Assembly: GCF_000317125.1 (NCBI RefSeq)
Contig: NC_019695.1
Location: 1,600,336-1,664,335 of the forward strand
Direction: 5' to 3'
Length of the DNA: 64,000 nucleotides
Source of the DNA: Chroococcidiopsis thermalis PCC 7203
GTDB lineage: Bacteria; Cyanobacteriota; Cyanobacteriia; Cyanobacteriales; Chroococcidiopsidaceae
Part shown: positions 1-7,938 of the stretch, piece by piece
Layout of the letters: each line of letters begins with the position of its first letter
Numbering within the stretch: position 1 is the stretch's first letter
Position numbers and translations under genes: made by a program
Notes under the pieces: model-generated
What the model was told of the DNA's origin: nothing
Seen by the model: only the letters and a program-made list of their open reading frames with translations
The model's database searches: none

Positions 1-2
1 AT

Positions 3-1649
3 ATGTCGAAACTTATTTGGAATACTCTCAAACTAAGTCCCCTTTTACTAACAGCAACCCTGTTTGTAGCAACTCGGACTCAAGCTGCTGAACCCCTACC
101 TTTGGAAGAAGTACAGCAAACATCTGTTACCCAGTTATCTGAAGAGAAAGCTCCAGAAACTCTAGCCCAAGTCACGTCCGTTTCTCAGCTGTCTGACGTA
201 CAGCCTACCGACTGGGCTTTTCAAGCCTTGCAGTCTTTAGTCGAGCGCTACGGTTGTATTGCTGGTTATCCCGATGGAACATATCGTGGCAACCGCGCCT
301 TGACCCGTTATGAGTTTGCCGCAGGTTTAAACGCTTGTTTAGACCGCGTGAACGAACTGATTGCCACCGCTTCTGCCGATATGGTCAACAAAGAAGACCT
401 GGCAACCTTACAGCGATTGCAGGAAGAATTTTCGGCGGAACTAGCTACCCTGCGCGGTCGCGTTGATGCTCTAGAAGCACGGACGGCAGAACTAGAAGCA
501 AATCAGTTCTCTACCACAACCAAACTGAGTGGGGAAGTGATTGTTGCCGTTTCTGACGTATTCGGTGGTAACGAGCTAGCTGCATCTGGAAGTGGCGAAC
601 CTACAGGTGATGACAACGATGTCAACACTGTTTTGGCAGACCGCGCTCGTCTGACTTTTAACACCAGCTTCACCGGAAAAGACGAGTTGAGAACCCGTCT
701 GCAAGCTCGCAACGTTGTACCATTTGGCACGGGTCTGACGGGTACGAATATGACTCGTCTGGGCTTCGATGGCGATGAAGGTAACGACGTTCAAATTGAC
801 GATTTCTATTACAAGTTCCCGCTTGGCGAAATTGCGGATATCAAAGTTGACTTTGACAATGGGGAATTCAACGATAACGTCTTCACCTTCAACCCTCTAC
901 TAGAAAGCAGCGGTCGCGGTGCTATTTCTCGGTTCGGACGTTTCAACCCCATTTATCGTGCGGGTGATGGTGCTGGTTTAACTATCAACTTAAATCCCAA
1001 AGGTGTAATTAGCGCTTCTGCAAGCTATCTAGCTCGGAATGCTAACGATCCGACAAATTCTTTTGGTTTGTTTAATGGTGATTATGCCGCTCTGGGACAG
1101 ATTGCCTTCCGTCCTAGTGATAACATTGCGATCGGTGCGACCTACGTTCACACCTACGACAACTCCACCGTAAGCGATATTACGGCGACTAACGGTATTA
1201 GCGTTTCTGGCGCAACTGGCAGTGTCTTTTCTAACAACCCCTTCAGCGGTGCGTCAACATCCACCAACCAGTACGCCGTACAAGCTAGCTTTAAGTTGGG
1301 TGGCTTCACTCTTGGCGGTTGGGGCGGTTATACGGTAGCGCTCAATGAAGACAGCCCTTCACAAACTGCTGATATTTGGAACTGGGCAGCAACCCTGGCT
1401 TTACAAGATGTAGGTAAAGAAGGTAGCGTACTTGGTTTAGTCTTCGGTCAGCCACCAAGAACAGCTAAAAATGATTTTGGCGGTCGCCGCGACCAAGATA
1501 CTTCATATCACTTAGAAGGTCTCTATCGCTTTCCGCTCACCGATAACATTGATGTGACTCCTGGTGTCATTGTCATCTTTAATCCAGAGCATAACGACAA
1601 CAACGACACGGTTTATGTAGGTACGCTGAGAACGACATTCCGCTTCTAA
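3..1649 (+). CDS. Iron uptake porin (SLH domain + OprB-type barrel)
   Basis: Outer-membrane porin of the cyanobacterial SLH/OprB class, a family linked to passage of inorganic iron and other small solutes. The 548-residue product starts with a signal peptide (about 1-28, ending TRTQA). An SLH domain follows at about 63-120 (GYPDGTYRGNRALTRYEF), which anchors such porins to peptidoglycan, then a coiled coil at about 130-167. The rest is a Gly/aromatic-rich beta-barrel ending in a C-terminal Phe (TTFRF), as expected of BAM-inserted proteins. Length fits the family. The ATG is two bases inside the window, so promoter and RBS cannot be seen and a slightly earlier start cannot be excluded. The transported solute is inferred from the family only. 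Confidence 0.88.
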   Translation: MSKLIWNTLKLSPLLLTATLFVATRTQAAEPLPLEEVQQTSVTQLSEEKAPETLAQVTSVSQLSDVQPTDWAFQALQSLVERYGCIAGYPDGTYRGNRALTRYEFAAGLNACLDRVNELIATASADMVNKEDLATLQRLQEEFSAELATLRGRVDALEARTAELEANQFSTTTKLSGEVIVAVSDVFGGNELAASGSGEPTGDDNDVNTVLADRARLTFNTSFTGKDELRTRLQARNVVPFGTGLTGTNMTRLGFDGDEGNDVQIDDFYYKFPLGEIADIKVDFDNGEFNDNVFTFNPLLESSGRGAISRFGRFNPIYRAGDGAGLTINLNPKGVISASASYLARNANDPTNSFGLFNGDYAALGQIAFRPSDNIAIGATYVHTYDNSTVSDITATNGISVSGATGSVFSNNPFSGASTSTNQYAVQASFKLGGFTLGGWGGYTVALNEDSPSQTADIWNWAATLALQDVGKEGSVLGLVFGQPPRTAKNDFGGRRDQDTSYHLEGLYRFPLTDNIDVTPGVIVIFNPEHNDNNDTVYVGTLRTTFRF

Positions 1650-1655
1650 TGCTAT

Positions 1656-1679
1656 ATCCCCTTGTCTTGGCAAGGGGAT
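1656..1679 (+). terminator. Hairpin downstream of the porin gene
   Basis: Perfect 9-bp inverted repeat ATCCCCTTG/CAAGGGGAT with a 6-nt loop, starting 7 bp after the porin stop codon. The tail is only weakly T-rich, so it may stabilise the mRNA end or act together with the stronger hairpin 45 bp downstream. Confidence 0.55.
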
Positions 1680-1723
1680 TCCAAATTAGTTCGGATTTAT
1701 CCACATAAGCTATGTATTTTGAA

Positions 1724-1747
1724 GTCCGCTGGGAGCGGACTTTTTTT
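1724..1747 (+). terminator. Rho-independent terminator of the porin transcript
   Basis: Stem GTCCGCT/AGCGGAC with a GGG loop, followed directly by seven T residues: a textbook intrinsic terminator on the plus strand. The minus-strand lptC-like gene ends just downstream, so the two transcription units converge here. Confidence 0.85.
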
Positions 1748-1755
1748 GTTTCCTC

Positions 1756-1785
1756 TGTAGGGACGCACAGCCATGCGCCTCTATA
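1756..1785. repeat. Dispersed palindromic repeat (GTAGGGGCGCAC...GTGCGCCCCTAC family), diverged copy
   Basis: TGTAGGGACGCACAG/CCATGCGCCTCTATA is a decayed copy of a roughly 28-bp palindrome seen in better form at 9271-9298 and 56585-56612, and within a gene at 6913-6943. It sits in the gap between the convergent porin and lptC-like genes. Confidence 0.6.
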
Positions 1786-1794
1786 ATTCCTTTG

Positions 1795-2958
1795 TTACGG
1801 TTGCGGTACGAATTGTGTCGAAACCCTACCCCCGCTAACGACAAAATTTTGTGCGTCCAACTTGCCTACGGCTTTTTGTCCTTTAAGAGTCGCTGGCGGC
1901 TGAAATTGTTGATAAACAACATTGCCTGTTGCTTCCATTTGCTGAGTTTCAATGTACCAAGTAAGCGCGTCAGATGTAACAGTCTGCTGCTTCTGCCCTA
2001 CACCTTTGACATTGCCATTCATGTAGGCAACTTGTTTTTCCGTTTCTAGCCTACCGCGATCGCCACTCACAGTGACTTGCTGCTGGCGCTGCACGACGCG
2101 CACGGGTTGGTCTGCAATTACAGTTTTCGTGTCAACGTTCCACTTAAGCGAATTGCCATTCACTTGTAGCGGTGGCTCTTGTAAAGAAATTTGAGCATTT
2201 TGCGCCAAGGTAGCAATGTTTGTTTTCAGATCGTACTCGCCACGACCTGCCGTCCCTCGGTCGGTAATTTTATGATTTTGGTAGCGATCGAATTTTATCG
2301 GGCGATCGCCAATCAACTTTTGAGCGCGAAACTGCCAAGTTAGCTGTTCCGTCTGCATTTGCACGTTTGATTCTTTTGCAGTTGCCTGGACTCCATTCAA
2401 GAACTCAACAATTCCCGCTCGACTTCTAACTCTTGCCTCTTGAGCGACTGTTTGCATTTGGGGATGTTCTCCCGTCAGGCGATCGCGCACGATTAATAAA
2501 TCTTGGTTTGGTTGCCACTCTAGCTCATTGCCGCGCAATACCAAATTGTATGCAGGAGCTTTAGCAACAATTTCACCCTTAAGCAATAACTTTGCTCCAT
2601 CCTGCTGAATCTCTCCTGTTTTTGCCGTAATATCGTATACGGGTTTGCCGTCTTGAAACAGTTGACCAACAGGGTTTTCTACTTGAGCGGTTTTACGATC
2701 TTTACTATACGTTGCTTGCTTCGATTTAACTTTCCAAAACAATTTTCCCTGCTTATCTGACTGCTCTAAGATCACATCATTAAAAGTTAAGTCGCGCTGC
2801 ACTTGCTGAGGAGGCGAGGAGGGAGCTTGAGCAACTGTTTCTGCTGTCTGAGTTCGCTGCTCGCAGCCAAATAGTAACGTTACAAGTACTACACCTACTA
2901 ATGGTGCTGCCATGCAGCGAGAAAACATAAAAAATTGCTGAAAGATATTATTTTTCAT
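1795..2958 (-). CDS. lptC: LptC-like LPS export periplasmic lipoprotein
   Basis: Probable LptC component of the Lpt pathway, which carries lipopolysaccharide from the inner-membrane LptBFG transporter across the periplasm. The 387-residue protein has a lipoprotein-type signal (hydrophobic residues 17-31, lipobox LLFGC, Cys32). It continues with repeated OstA/LptC-type beta strands (for example YDITAKTGEIQQDGAKLLLKG and YDLKTNIATLAQNAQ). It is about twice the length of proteobacterial LptC, as usual for cyanobacterial members, suggesting two beta-jellyroll modules. lpxD, for lipid A synthesis, lies elsewhere in the window, so LPS is expected. No operon partner is adjacent: the next minus-strand gene upstream is the LabA-like gene, 169 bp away across a repeat. 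Confidence 0.8.
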   Translation of the reverse strand: MKNNIFQQFFMFSRCMAAPLVGVVLVTLLFGCEQRTQTAETVAQAPSSPPQQVQRDLTFNDVILEQSDKQGKLFWKVKSKQATYSKDRKTAQVENPVGQLFQDGKPVYDITAKTGEIQQDGAKLLLKGEIVAKAPAYNLVLRGNELEWQPNQDLLIVRDRLTGEHPQMQTVAQEARVRSRAGIVEFLNGVQATAKESNVQMQTEQLTWQFRAQKLIGDRPIKFDRYQNHKITDRGTAGRGEYDLKTNIATLAQNAQISLQEPPLQVNGNSLKWNVDTKTVIADQPVRVVQRQQQVTVSGDRGRLETEKQVAYMNGNVKGVGQKQQTVTSDALTWYIETQQMEATGNVVYQQFQPPATLKGQKAVGKLDAQNFVVSGGRVSTQFVPQP

Positions 2959-2983
2959 GCCTCCATCTTGACAAAAAAAGAGG

Positions 2984-3124
2984 GAGTCGGGAGAGAAAAG
3001 AGCTGCGGGAGCGATCGAGAACTGAGGGAGAAAAATCAGTTCTGACTTCTGACTTCTCCCGTGTCTCCCGTGTCCCCCTTGTCCTCTTTTTCCCTGCTCG
3101 TGCGCTCGTGCGCTCTCCGCTCCC
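2984..3124. repeat. Low-complexity CCCGTGTCT/CCCTTGTCC-type repeat tract
   Basis: Degenerate short repeats (GGGAGTCGGGAG, CTTCTGACTTCTGACTTCTCCC, CTCCCGTGTCTCCCGTGTCC, CCCTTGTCC, GCTCGTGCGCTCGTGCGCTC) fill the gap between the lptC-like and labA-like genes. The family is the same as the 9-bp and 7-bp arrays elsewhere in the window. Confidence 0.7.
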
Positions 3125-3127
3125 TAG

Positions 3128-3769
3128 TTAAGTGTCTGAAGTTTCGATCGTATCTAAACCATCGGGGGATGGTTGCTCGACAAGATCCAGGCTGGAGAGA
3201 GGACGATAGGTATAACCGGATCGCGGTGTTTTTTGAATATCTTCTTTGATCGTTTCCAAATCGATATAGCGATCGCTAACATTGATCAAACTATCACTGG
3301 TCATCGATCGCAAGCTGACAACCTCAACTCGCGCCCCACGATAGCTGACAGCGTTTACGGCATAAGCCAAATCTCCATCACCGCTGACTAATACTGCTGT
3401 ATCATATGCACCAACTAAAGCCATCATATCAACGGCGATCTCGACATCTAAGTTAGCTTTTTTAGAACCATCTGGTAGCTGAACTAGATCTTTAGCAATC
3501 ACGCGGTAGCCATTGCGCCGCATCCATAATAGAAACCCTTGCTGTTTATCATTGGTACGGTCTACGCCTGTATAGAAAAACGAGCGCAACAATCGCGATC
3601 CTGCCGTTAGCCGACATAAAAGCTTGGTGTAATCGATTTCAATTCCCAACTGTAACGCTGCATAAAATAAATTTGACCCATCAATAAAGATTGCTACTTT
3701 ACCTCGATTTTCTAAAACTTGTTCTGGCGTAAAGATCGAACTATTTTCAAAATCTCTATTGCTCAACAT
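3128..3769 (-). CDS. labA: LabA-like NYN domain protein
   Basis: NYN (PIN-like, DUF88) domain protein of the LabA type. In Synechococcus elongatus LabA acts in the circadian output pathway that represses KaiC expression through RpaA; other NYN proteins are nucleases. The 213-residue sequence shows the conserved acidic metal-site motifs: FIDGSNLFYAA near the N-terminus, DVEIAVDMM in the middle and LVSGDGDLAYAV, then VEVVSLRSMTSDSLI. It is encoded alone between lptC-like and metG, all on the minus strand with 171 bp to metG. The family is clear. Which paralogue this is cannot be settled from the window, so the clock role is inferred. Confidence 0.75.
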   Translation of the reverse strand: MLSNRDFENSSIFTPEQVLENRGKVAIFIDGSNLFYAALQLGIEIDYTKLLCRLTAGSRLLRSFFYTGVDRTNDKQQGFLLWMRRNGYRVIAKDLVQLPDGSKKANLDVEIAVDMMALVGAYDTAVLVSGDGDLAYAVNAVSYRGARVEVVSLRSMTSDSLINVSDRYIDLETIKEDIQKTPRSGYTYRPLSSLDLVEQPSPDGLDTIETSDT

Positions 3770-3880
3770 GATTGTTATACCTCAAGCTTTTATTAAAAAA
3801 AGAAAAATTGTTATTTTTGAAAGTTTTTATTGTCTTGATTCTAGCAAACGCCCCTGCTAACACTAGACTCTATAAAAGAA

Positions 3881-3923
3881 CAGGGTCGATGGCTCAAATC
3901 TTTAGTAATTCCTATCGACCCTG
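3881..3923 (-). terminator. Probable metG terminator
   Basis: Perfect 10-bp inverted repeat CAGGGTCGAT/ATCGACCCTG with a 23-nt loop, 18 bp past the metG stop. On the minus strand the stem is followed by TTCTTTTATA, a moderately T-rich tail. The loop is long for an intrinsic terminator. Confidence 0.5.
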
Positions 3924-3940
3924 TAAGCTTGACTTATTAG

Positions 3941-5536
3941 TTAAACCTTTTGAGCCAATTCTATGCGTTGAAACACTGGTCTAGGCTCCCCCAATTGTTG
4001 TATATCGCTCAGTATCCCCCAATTTGAGTGACTACTGAATGGAGTGGTAATGAAAGTTTGAGCTTTGTGATTAAAATCAATCGCAAATCCTAATTGCTGA
4101 TAAATTTCGGTGCAAGTATGTGGGATAATTGGGGCTAGTAAATAGGCTGCTAATCTCACTGATTCCAACACAGCATACAATACTTCCTCCACTTCTGTCT
4201 GTCGCTTTTGTTTGTAGAGACTCCACGGGGCTTTCTCATCAATGAATTTATTACTTGCTCTGACGAGATCGAGAATCGCTTCACAAGCGCGGTCGAATGC
4301 TAGGACTTCGTAGTATTGTTTCACTTCCTGTCCTAAAGAGGTAGCGATCGCCTTCAGAGGATGCTCGGCAGCTACTTCTCCTACACTCGGTACTTTGCCA
4401 GCGCAGTACTTGCGCACCATGCTCAGGGTGCGATTTAACAAGTTACCTAAGTTATCTGCTAAATCTGCGTTGACTGTATTGATGAATCGAGTTTCGCTAA
4501 AGTCTCCATCTTTACCAAACTCGATCGTCTTGAGGAAGTAATAGCGCACGGCATCGGAACCATATTGCTTAACCAAAGCTACGGGATCGATTGTATTTCC
4601 CATCGTTTTTCCCATTTTCTGCCCGTCTTTGGTTAAAAAGCCGTGTCCGAAAACTCGCCCTGGTAACGGCAAACCAGCAGACATCAACATCGCGGGCCAA
4701 TAGACAGCATGGAAGCGGAGAATATCTTTACCGATAATGTGTATGTTAATGGGCCACCATTGAGCTAAAGCATTTTCCAAAGTTGCTTCGCTGTCAGGAT
4801 CGAGCAGCGCCGTCACGTATCCTAACAATGCATCAAACCAGACATAGAGCGTCTGTTCTGGCGCGACGGGAACGGGAAAACCCCAATCTACATTCACTCG
4901 CGAAATCGAAAAATCCTGTAAGCCTTGACTGACAAAGTTCAGCACTTCGTTGCGACGGCTGACTGGCTGGATGAAATCGGGATATTTTTGATAATGTGCT
5001 TCTAGTTGTTCTTGGTAGCGCGACAAGCGAAAAAAGTAATTTTGTTCGTCTCGCCACTCTACTTGTTTATTTGGGTGCAGCGGGCAGTAATTCCCCTCTA
5101 ATAATTCTCGTTCCTCTTTAAATTCTTCACAGGAAACGCAATACCATCCTTGCTGGCGATCGGAGTAAATATCTCCTGCATCCCAAACTCGCCCAAAAAA
5201 TTCTTTGACAATGGCTTCATGTTGAGTTGCTGTCGTCCGACTAAAGCGGTCGTATTGAATGTTCAACAGCTCCCACAAAGAGACAAAGCTAGATGAAATT
5301 CGATCGCAATACTCTTGAGGCGATCGCCCGTGACTTTCTGCTGCTCGTTGAATTTTCTGCCCGTGTTCGTCTGTGCCTGTAATCATGAGTACGGATTTAC
5401 CCAACAATCGCTCAAACCGAGCTAGCGCATCTGCTGCCATCGTTGGATAAGCACTGCCGATATGAGGTAAGTCGTTGACGTAATATAGTGGCGTTGTAAC
5501 AGCGAATGTGTCTTTGCTGCGATCGGCAAAATTCAT
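3941..5536 (-). CDS. metG: Methionyl-tRNA synthetase
   Basis: Charges tRNA-Met with methionine, a cytosolic class I aminoacyl-tRNA synthetase. The 531-residue product carries the HIGH-type signature HIGS (NDLPHIGSAYP, about residues 22-31) and the KMSKS-type signature KMGKT around residue 305. A zinc-knuckle-like region (YCVSCEEF...NYCPLHPNK) lies in the connective peptide, followed by the anticodon-binding helical domain. It lacks the C-terminal EMAP/Trbp111-like domain of long MetRS forms, as in other cyanobacteria. The ATG has no competing in-frame start. It is monocistronic by spacing, with 171 bp to the labA-like gene. Confidence 0.95.
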   Translation of the reverse strand: MNFADRSKDTFAVTTPLYYVNDLPHIGSAYPTMAADALARFERLLGKSVLMITGTDEHGQKIQRAAESHGRSPQEYCDRISSSFVSLWELLNIQYDRFSRTTATQHEAIVKEFFGRVWDAGDIYSDRQQGWYCVSCEEFKEERELLEGNYCPLHPNKQVEWRDEQNYFFRLSRYQEQLEAHYQKYPDFIQPVSRRNEVLNFVSQGLQDFSISRVNVDWGFPVPVAPEQTLYVWFDALLGYVTALLDPDSEATLENALAQWWPINIHIIGKDILRFHAVYWPAMLMSAGLPLPGRVFGHGFLTKDGQKMGKTMGNTIDPVALVKQYGSDAVRYYFLKTIEFGKDGDFSETRFINTVNADLADNLGNLLNRTLSMVRKYCAGKVPSVGEVAAEHPLKAIATSLGQEVKQYYEVLAFDRACEAILDLVRASNKFIDEKAPWSLYKQKRQTEVEEVLYAVLESVRLAAYLLAPIIPHTCTEIYQQLGFAIDFNHKAQTFITTPFSSHSNWGILSDIQQLGEPRPVFQRIELAQKV

Positions 5537-6071
5537 GAATCTTAAGCAGAGGATTTAAAAACTCCCTCTATCATATATCAGCCTTGGTAGTTATATATTT
5601 TCATTACTTTTAATGCAACTACATAATTACTTGAGTTATGACTCTTGCGATCGCGATCGAATAATTAAACTCTATAAAATTAGCTCAATTTCTGATAGAA
5701 ACTGTATAAGTGGAGAGTGGTGTAGGGAATTGGTAGTTGGTAATGGGTAATGGGTAATTGGTAATTGCTCCCTTGTCCCCCTTGTCTCCCTTGTCCCCTC
5801 AACTTCCTCAGCTCCCGATCGCTCCCTCAGCTCTCTTCTCTCCCTTGTCCCCCTGGTCTTCCTTGTCCCCTCAACTTCCTCAGCTCCCTGGGCTCTCTTC
5901 TCTCCCTTGTCCCCCTTGTCCCCTCACTCCTCGCTCCTCGCTCCTCACTCCTATTCCCAAAGATATGCGATCGGGTTCGCAAAGAAATGTAAAAATAGAT
6001 TAAGTACAGCAGCAACTCGTTCGAGCGATCGCCGGCTGCCGATCTCATAAAAGAACTATACAAAGTAGTGC
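5537..6071. other. Intergenic region upstream of divergent metG and plsC-like genes
   Basis: No gene is supported. The metG-proximal half is AT-rich and should hold the metG promoter. The rest is filled with 7-bp (GGTAATGGGTAATGGGTAAT) and 9-bp (CCCTTGTCC) tandem repeats. Open frames across the repeat tract are artefacts of a repeat unit without stop codons. Confidence 0.6.
5720..5952. repeat. Composite short tandem repeat: 7-bp then 9-bp blocks
   Basis: A block of GTAATGGGTAATTGGTAATTG-type heptamers (5728-5766) leads into about 190 bp of degenerate CCCTTGTCCCC/CTCCCTTGT nonamers, then CACTCCTCGCTCCTCG heptamer-like repeats. This is the reverse-complement orientation of the composite module seen at 44773-45001 and 37400-37478. 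Confidence 0.8.
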
Positions 6072-6821
6072 ATGAGTGGAAACAGCCCCCTGCAAATTTC
6101 TGATTGGTTTCTGGCTTCGATGGGAACCAAACAGTTTCTCTATTACGAAGACCGTATTCCTCGCGATAGTGCCGTTTTGATCGTGAGCAATCATCGTAGC
6201 TTTATGGATGCACCACTGTTGATGAAGGCAGTGGAACGTCCAATCCGCTTTGCTTGCCATCATTACATGGGACAAGTACCAGTCATGCGCGAGATTGTCA
6301 CGGGTCAATTAGGGTGTTTTCCTTTGGAAACTCCCCAATATCGCCAACAAAGCTTTTTTAATCAAGCAATTGAATTATTGCAACGTCGGCAAGCCGTGGG
6401 AGTCTTTCCCGAAGGGACAAAGCCAATGGTGCAATTTAGTCAACCTTACCAGATGCAAAAGTTTCAGCGCGGATTTGCTCACTTAGCGATTCGGGCAGCT
6501 GCGGGTGGAGAGATTCATAAACCAGTCAAGGACTTGGCAGTTTTACCAGTGGCGATCGCCTCTTTAGAAGAAGTTAACACCTCCGCCGTACCGCTGCGGC
6601 TGCTGAGCGTATTTGACCCCTCAGAACCTTTATTCGATCGCGCTGGCTGGCATCCTTTAGTTATTTATCGCCGCGTTGTCCTTCTCGTCGGTCATCCCTT
6701 GTGGATTACACCCCAGCAGGTGAGACAATATCAGGGCAAACAAGCAAAAGCTGTTGTCTCAGAATTGACCGAGCGCTGCGAGACAGAAATCGAGACGCTG
6801 TTACGTCAAGGATGTTACTAG
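6072..6821 (+). CDS. PlsC-type lysophospholipid acyltransferase
   Basis: Membrane-associated glycerolipid acyltransferase of the LPLAT/PlsC superfamily, expected to move an acyl chain onto a lysolipid or another acceptor. The 249-residue protein shows the HX4D catalytic motif in NHRSFMDAP (about residues 39-47) and the acceptor-binding motif VFPEGTKPM around residue 115. There is no strong N-terminal transmembrane helix. Length fits single-domain PlsC proteins. It is followed after 2 bp by a hydrolase resembling the N-terminal half of plant phytyl ester synthases, so acylation of phytol or another isoprenoid or quinol, rather than bulk phosphatidate synthesis, is a reasonable inference. Confidence 0.82.
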   Translation: MSGNSPLQISDWFLASMGTKQFLYYEDRIPRDSAVLIVSNHRSFMDAPLLMKAVERPIRFACHHYMGQVPVMREIVTGQLGCFPLETPQYRQQSFFNQAIELLQRRQAVGVFPEGTKPMVQFSQPYQMQKFQRGFAHLAIRAAAGGEIHKPVKDLAVLPVAIASLEEVNTSAVPLRLLSVFDPSEPLFDRAGWHPLVIYRRVVLLVGHPLWITPQQVRQYQGKQAKAVVSELTERCETEIETLLRQGCY

Positions 6822-6823
6822 TT

Positions 6824-7780
6824 ATGAATGATAAAGGAGCAGAGGAGCAATTCAAAATTCAAAATTCAAAATTCAAAATTCAAAATTCAAAATTCCCCGA
6901 CTCCCGACTTCCTAGTACGGGCGCGCAGCAGTGCGCCCCTACCGATTCCCGATTTTCTACAACAACACCAATAGTCTCCAATCGTCCCTGTTTCCTCAGT
7001 CCGAAAAAACTTCAGCCGGAGTATCCGCTATTCGTATTTTTACCAGGTATGGATGGAACGGGGCAGTTATTGCGATCGCAAACTGAAGGTTTAGAAGTTG
7101 CTTTTGACGTGCGTTGTTTGATGATTCCACCAGATGATATGACAAGTTGGGATGTGTTGAGCGCACAAGTGATTCAACTGATTCACAAAGAACTTGCTAA
7201 AAATCCTCAAAGAGAAGTTTACTTGTGCGGCGAGTCATTCGGTGGCTGTCTAGCAATGAAAGTAGCAGTCAAAGCACCAGAGTTATTTAGCCGCATTATT
7301 TTGGTCAATCCTGCTTCTTCCGTACAACTTCGTCCTTTCTTAGCGTGGGGTTCGCAATTTGCAAATTTAGTGCCGTCTTGTTTCTACCAATTTGGGGCAG
7401 TGGGATTGTTACCGTTTCTTGCCTCCTTGGGGAGAGTAACTAAAAGCGATCGTCGCGAAATGCTTAAAGTCATTCGTTCAGTACCCCCAGAAACAGTTCT
7501 CTGGCGAATTGCTTTAATCAAGAACTTCGATGTAGACAAAACACAGTTACGACAACTAACACAACCAGTACTACTAATTGCCAGCGCTCAAGATCGTCTT
7601 TTACCTTCAATTGCAGAAGCCGAACGATTGCTCGGAATTTTACCAAATTCCCGTTTAGTTGTCCTACCCTACAGCGGACACGCCTGCTTGCTCGAATCAG
7701 AGACAAATCTTTATGACATCATGCGATCGCAGCATTTTTTAGATGCAAATACGGCAAAAATGGCTGCTGGTAGGTCCTAA
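6824..7780 (+). CDS. Alpha/beta hydrolase resembling the PES1/2 hydrolase domain
   Basis: Serine hydrolase of the alpha/beta fold, 318 residues from ATG 6824. Motifs are the oxyanion-loop sequence FLPGMDGTGQLL, nucleophile elbow CGESFGGCLAM, VNPASS, an acid in SAQDRLLPS and the His in YSGHACLLES. Order and wording match the hydrolase half of plant phytyl/fatty-acid ester synthases (PES). ATG 6824 lies 2 bp after the acyltransferase stop, so the genes are surely cotranscribed. Oddly, residues about 7-24 are a translated 7-bp repeat array (KIQNSKF repeated) and about 31-38 a translated dispersed palindrome. No other ATG, GTG or TTG was found in frame before the LPGMDG motif, so either this extension is translated or a non-standard start is used. 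Confidence 0.78.
   Translation: MNDKGAEEQFKIQNSKFKIQNSKFPDSRLPSTGAQQCAPTDSRFSTTTPIVSNRPCFLSPKKLQPEYPLFVFLPGMDGTGQLLRSQTEGLEVAFDVRCLMIPPDDMTSWDVLSAQVIQLIHKELAKNPQREVYLCGESFGGCLAMKVAVKAPELFSRIILVNPASSVQLRPFLAWGSQFANLVPSCFYQFGAVGLLPFLASLGRVTKSDRREMLKVIRSVPPETVLWRIALIKNFDVDKTQLRQLTQPVLLIASAQDRLLPSIAEAERLLGILPNSRLVVLPYSGHACLLESETNLYDIMRSQHFLDANTAKMAAGRS
6849..6895. repeat. CAAAATT heptamer array inside a coding sequence
   Basis: About six copies of CAAAATT in tandem. Three units (21 bp) encode seven residues, giving the peptide period KIQNSKF near the N-terminus of the hydrolase encoded at 6824-7780. Confidence 0.85.
6913..6943. repeat. Dispersed palindromic repeat inside a coding sequence
   Basis: TAGTACGGGCGCGCAGCAGT followed by GCGCCCCTACC: a copy of the GTAGGGGCGCAC...GTGCGCCCCTAC palindrome, here read through as part of the hydrolase N-terminus (STGAQQCAPT). 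Confidence 0.75.
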
Positions 7781-7828
7781 GTCGGAAATTGTTTAAATCT
7801 CCGCTGCTCCCTGCTCCCTGATGAAAAT

Positions 7829-7842
7829 GTAACGAATTTTAC
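7829..7842 (+). promoter_or_regulatory. Candidate NtcA site upstream of gdhA
   Basis: GTA-N8-TAC (GTAACGAATTTTAC), extended to the symmetric TGTAA-N6-TTACA, about 97 bp before the gdhA ATG. This matches the NtcA consensus used for nitrogen control in cyanobacteria. A TAN3T hexamer (TAGGCT) starts at 7874, 31 bp after the site rather than the usual ~22, so activation by the standard class II geometry is uncertain. Confidence 0.45.
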
Positions 7843-7938
7843 AGAAATTTAGTGTGTTTCGATCGTGGAAGGATAGGCTAGAGATCGAGAGATAATCCGA
7901 TCGCAATCGGGCGATCGCAATCAAATAGAGGAAAAAAT

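Noticed and set aside
5758-6063. Open frames of 75-81 codons made of SPLSPQLPQLP-type peptides
   Set aside because: Repeat-derived in the same way; located in the metG/plsC-like gap.
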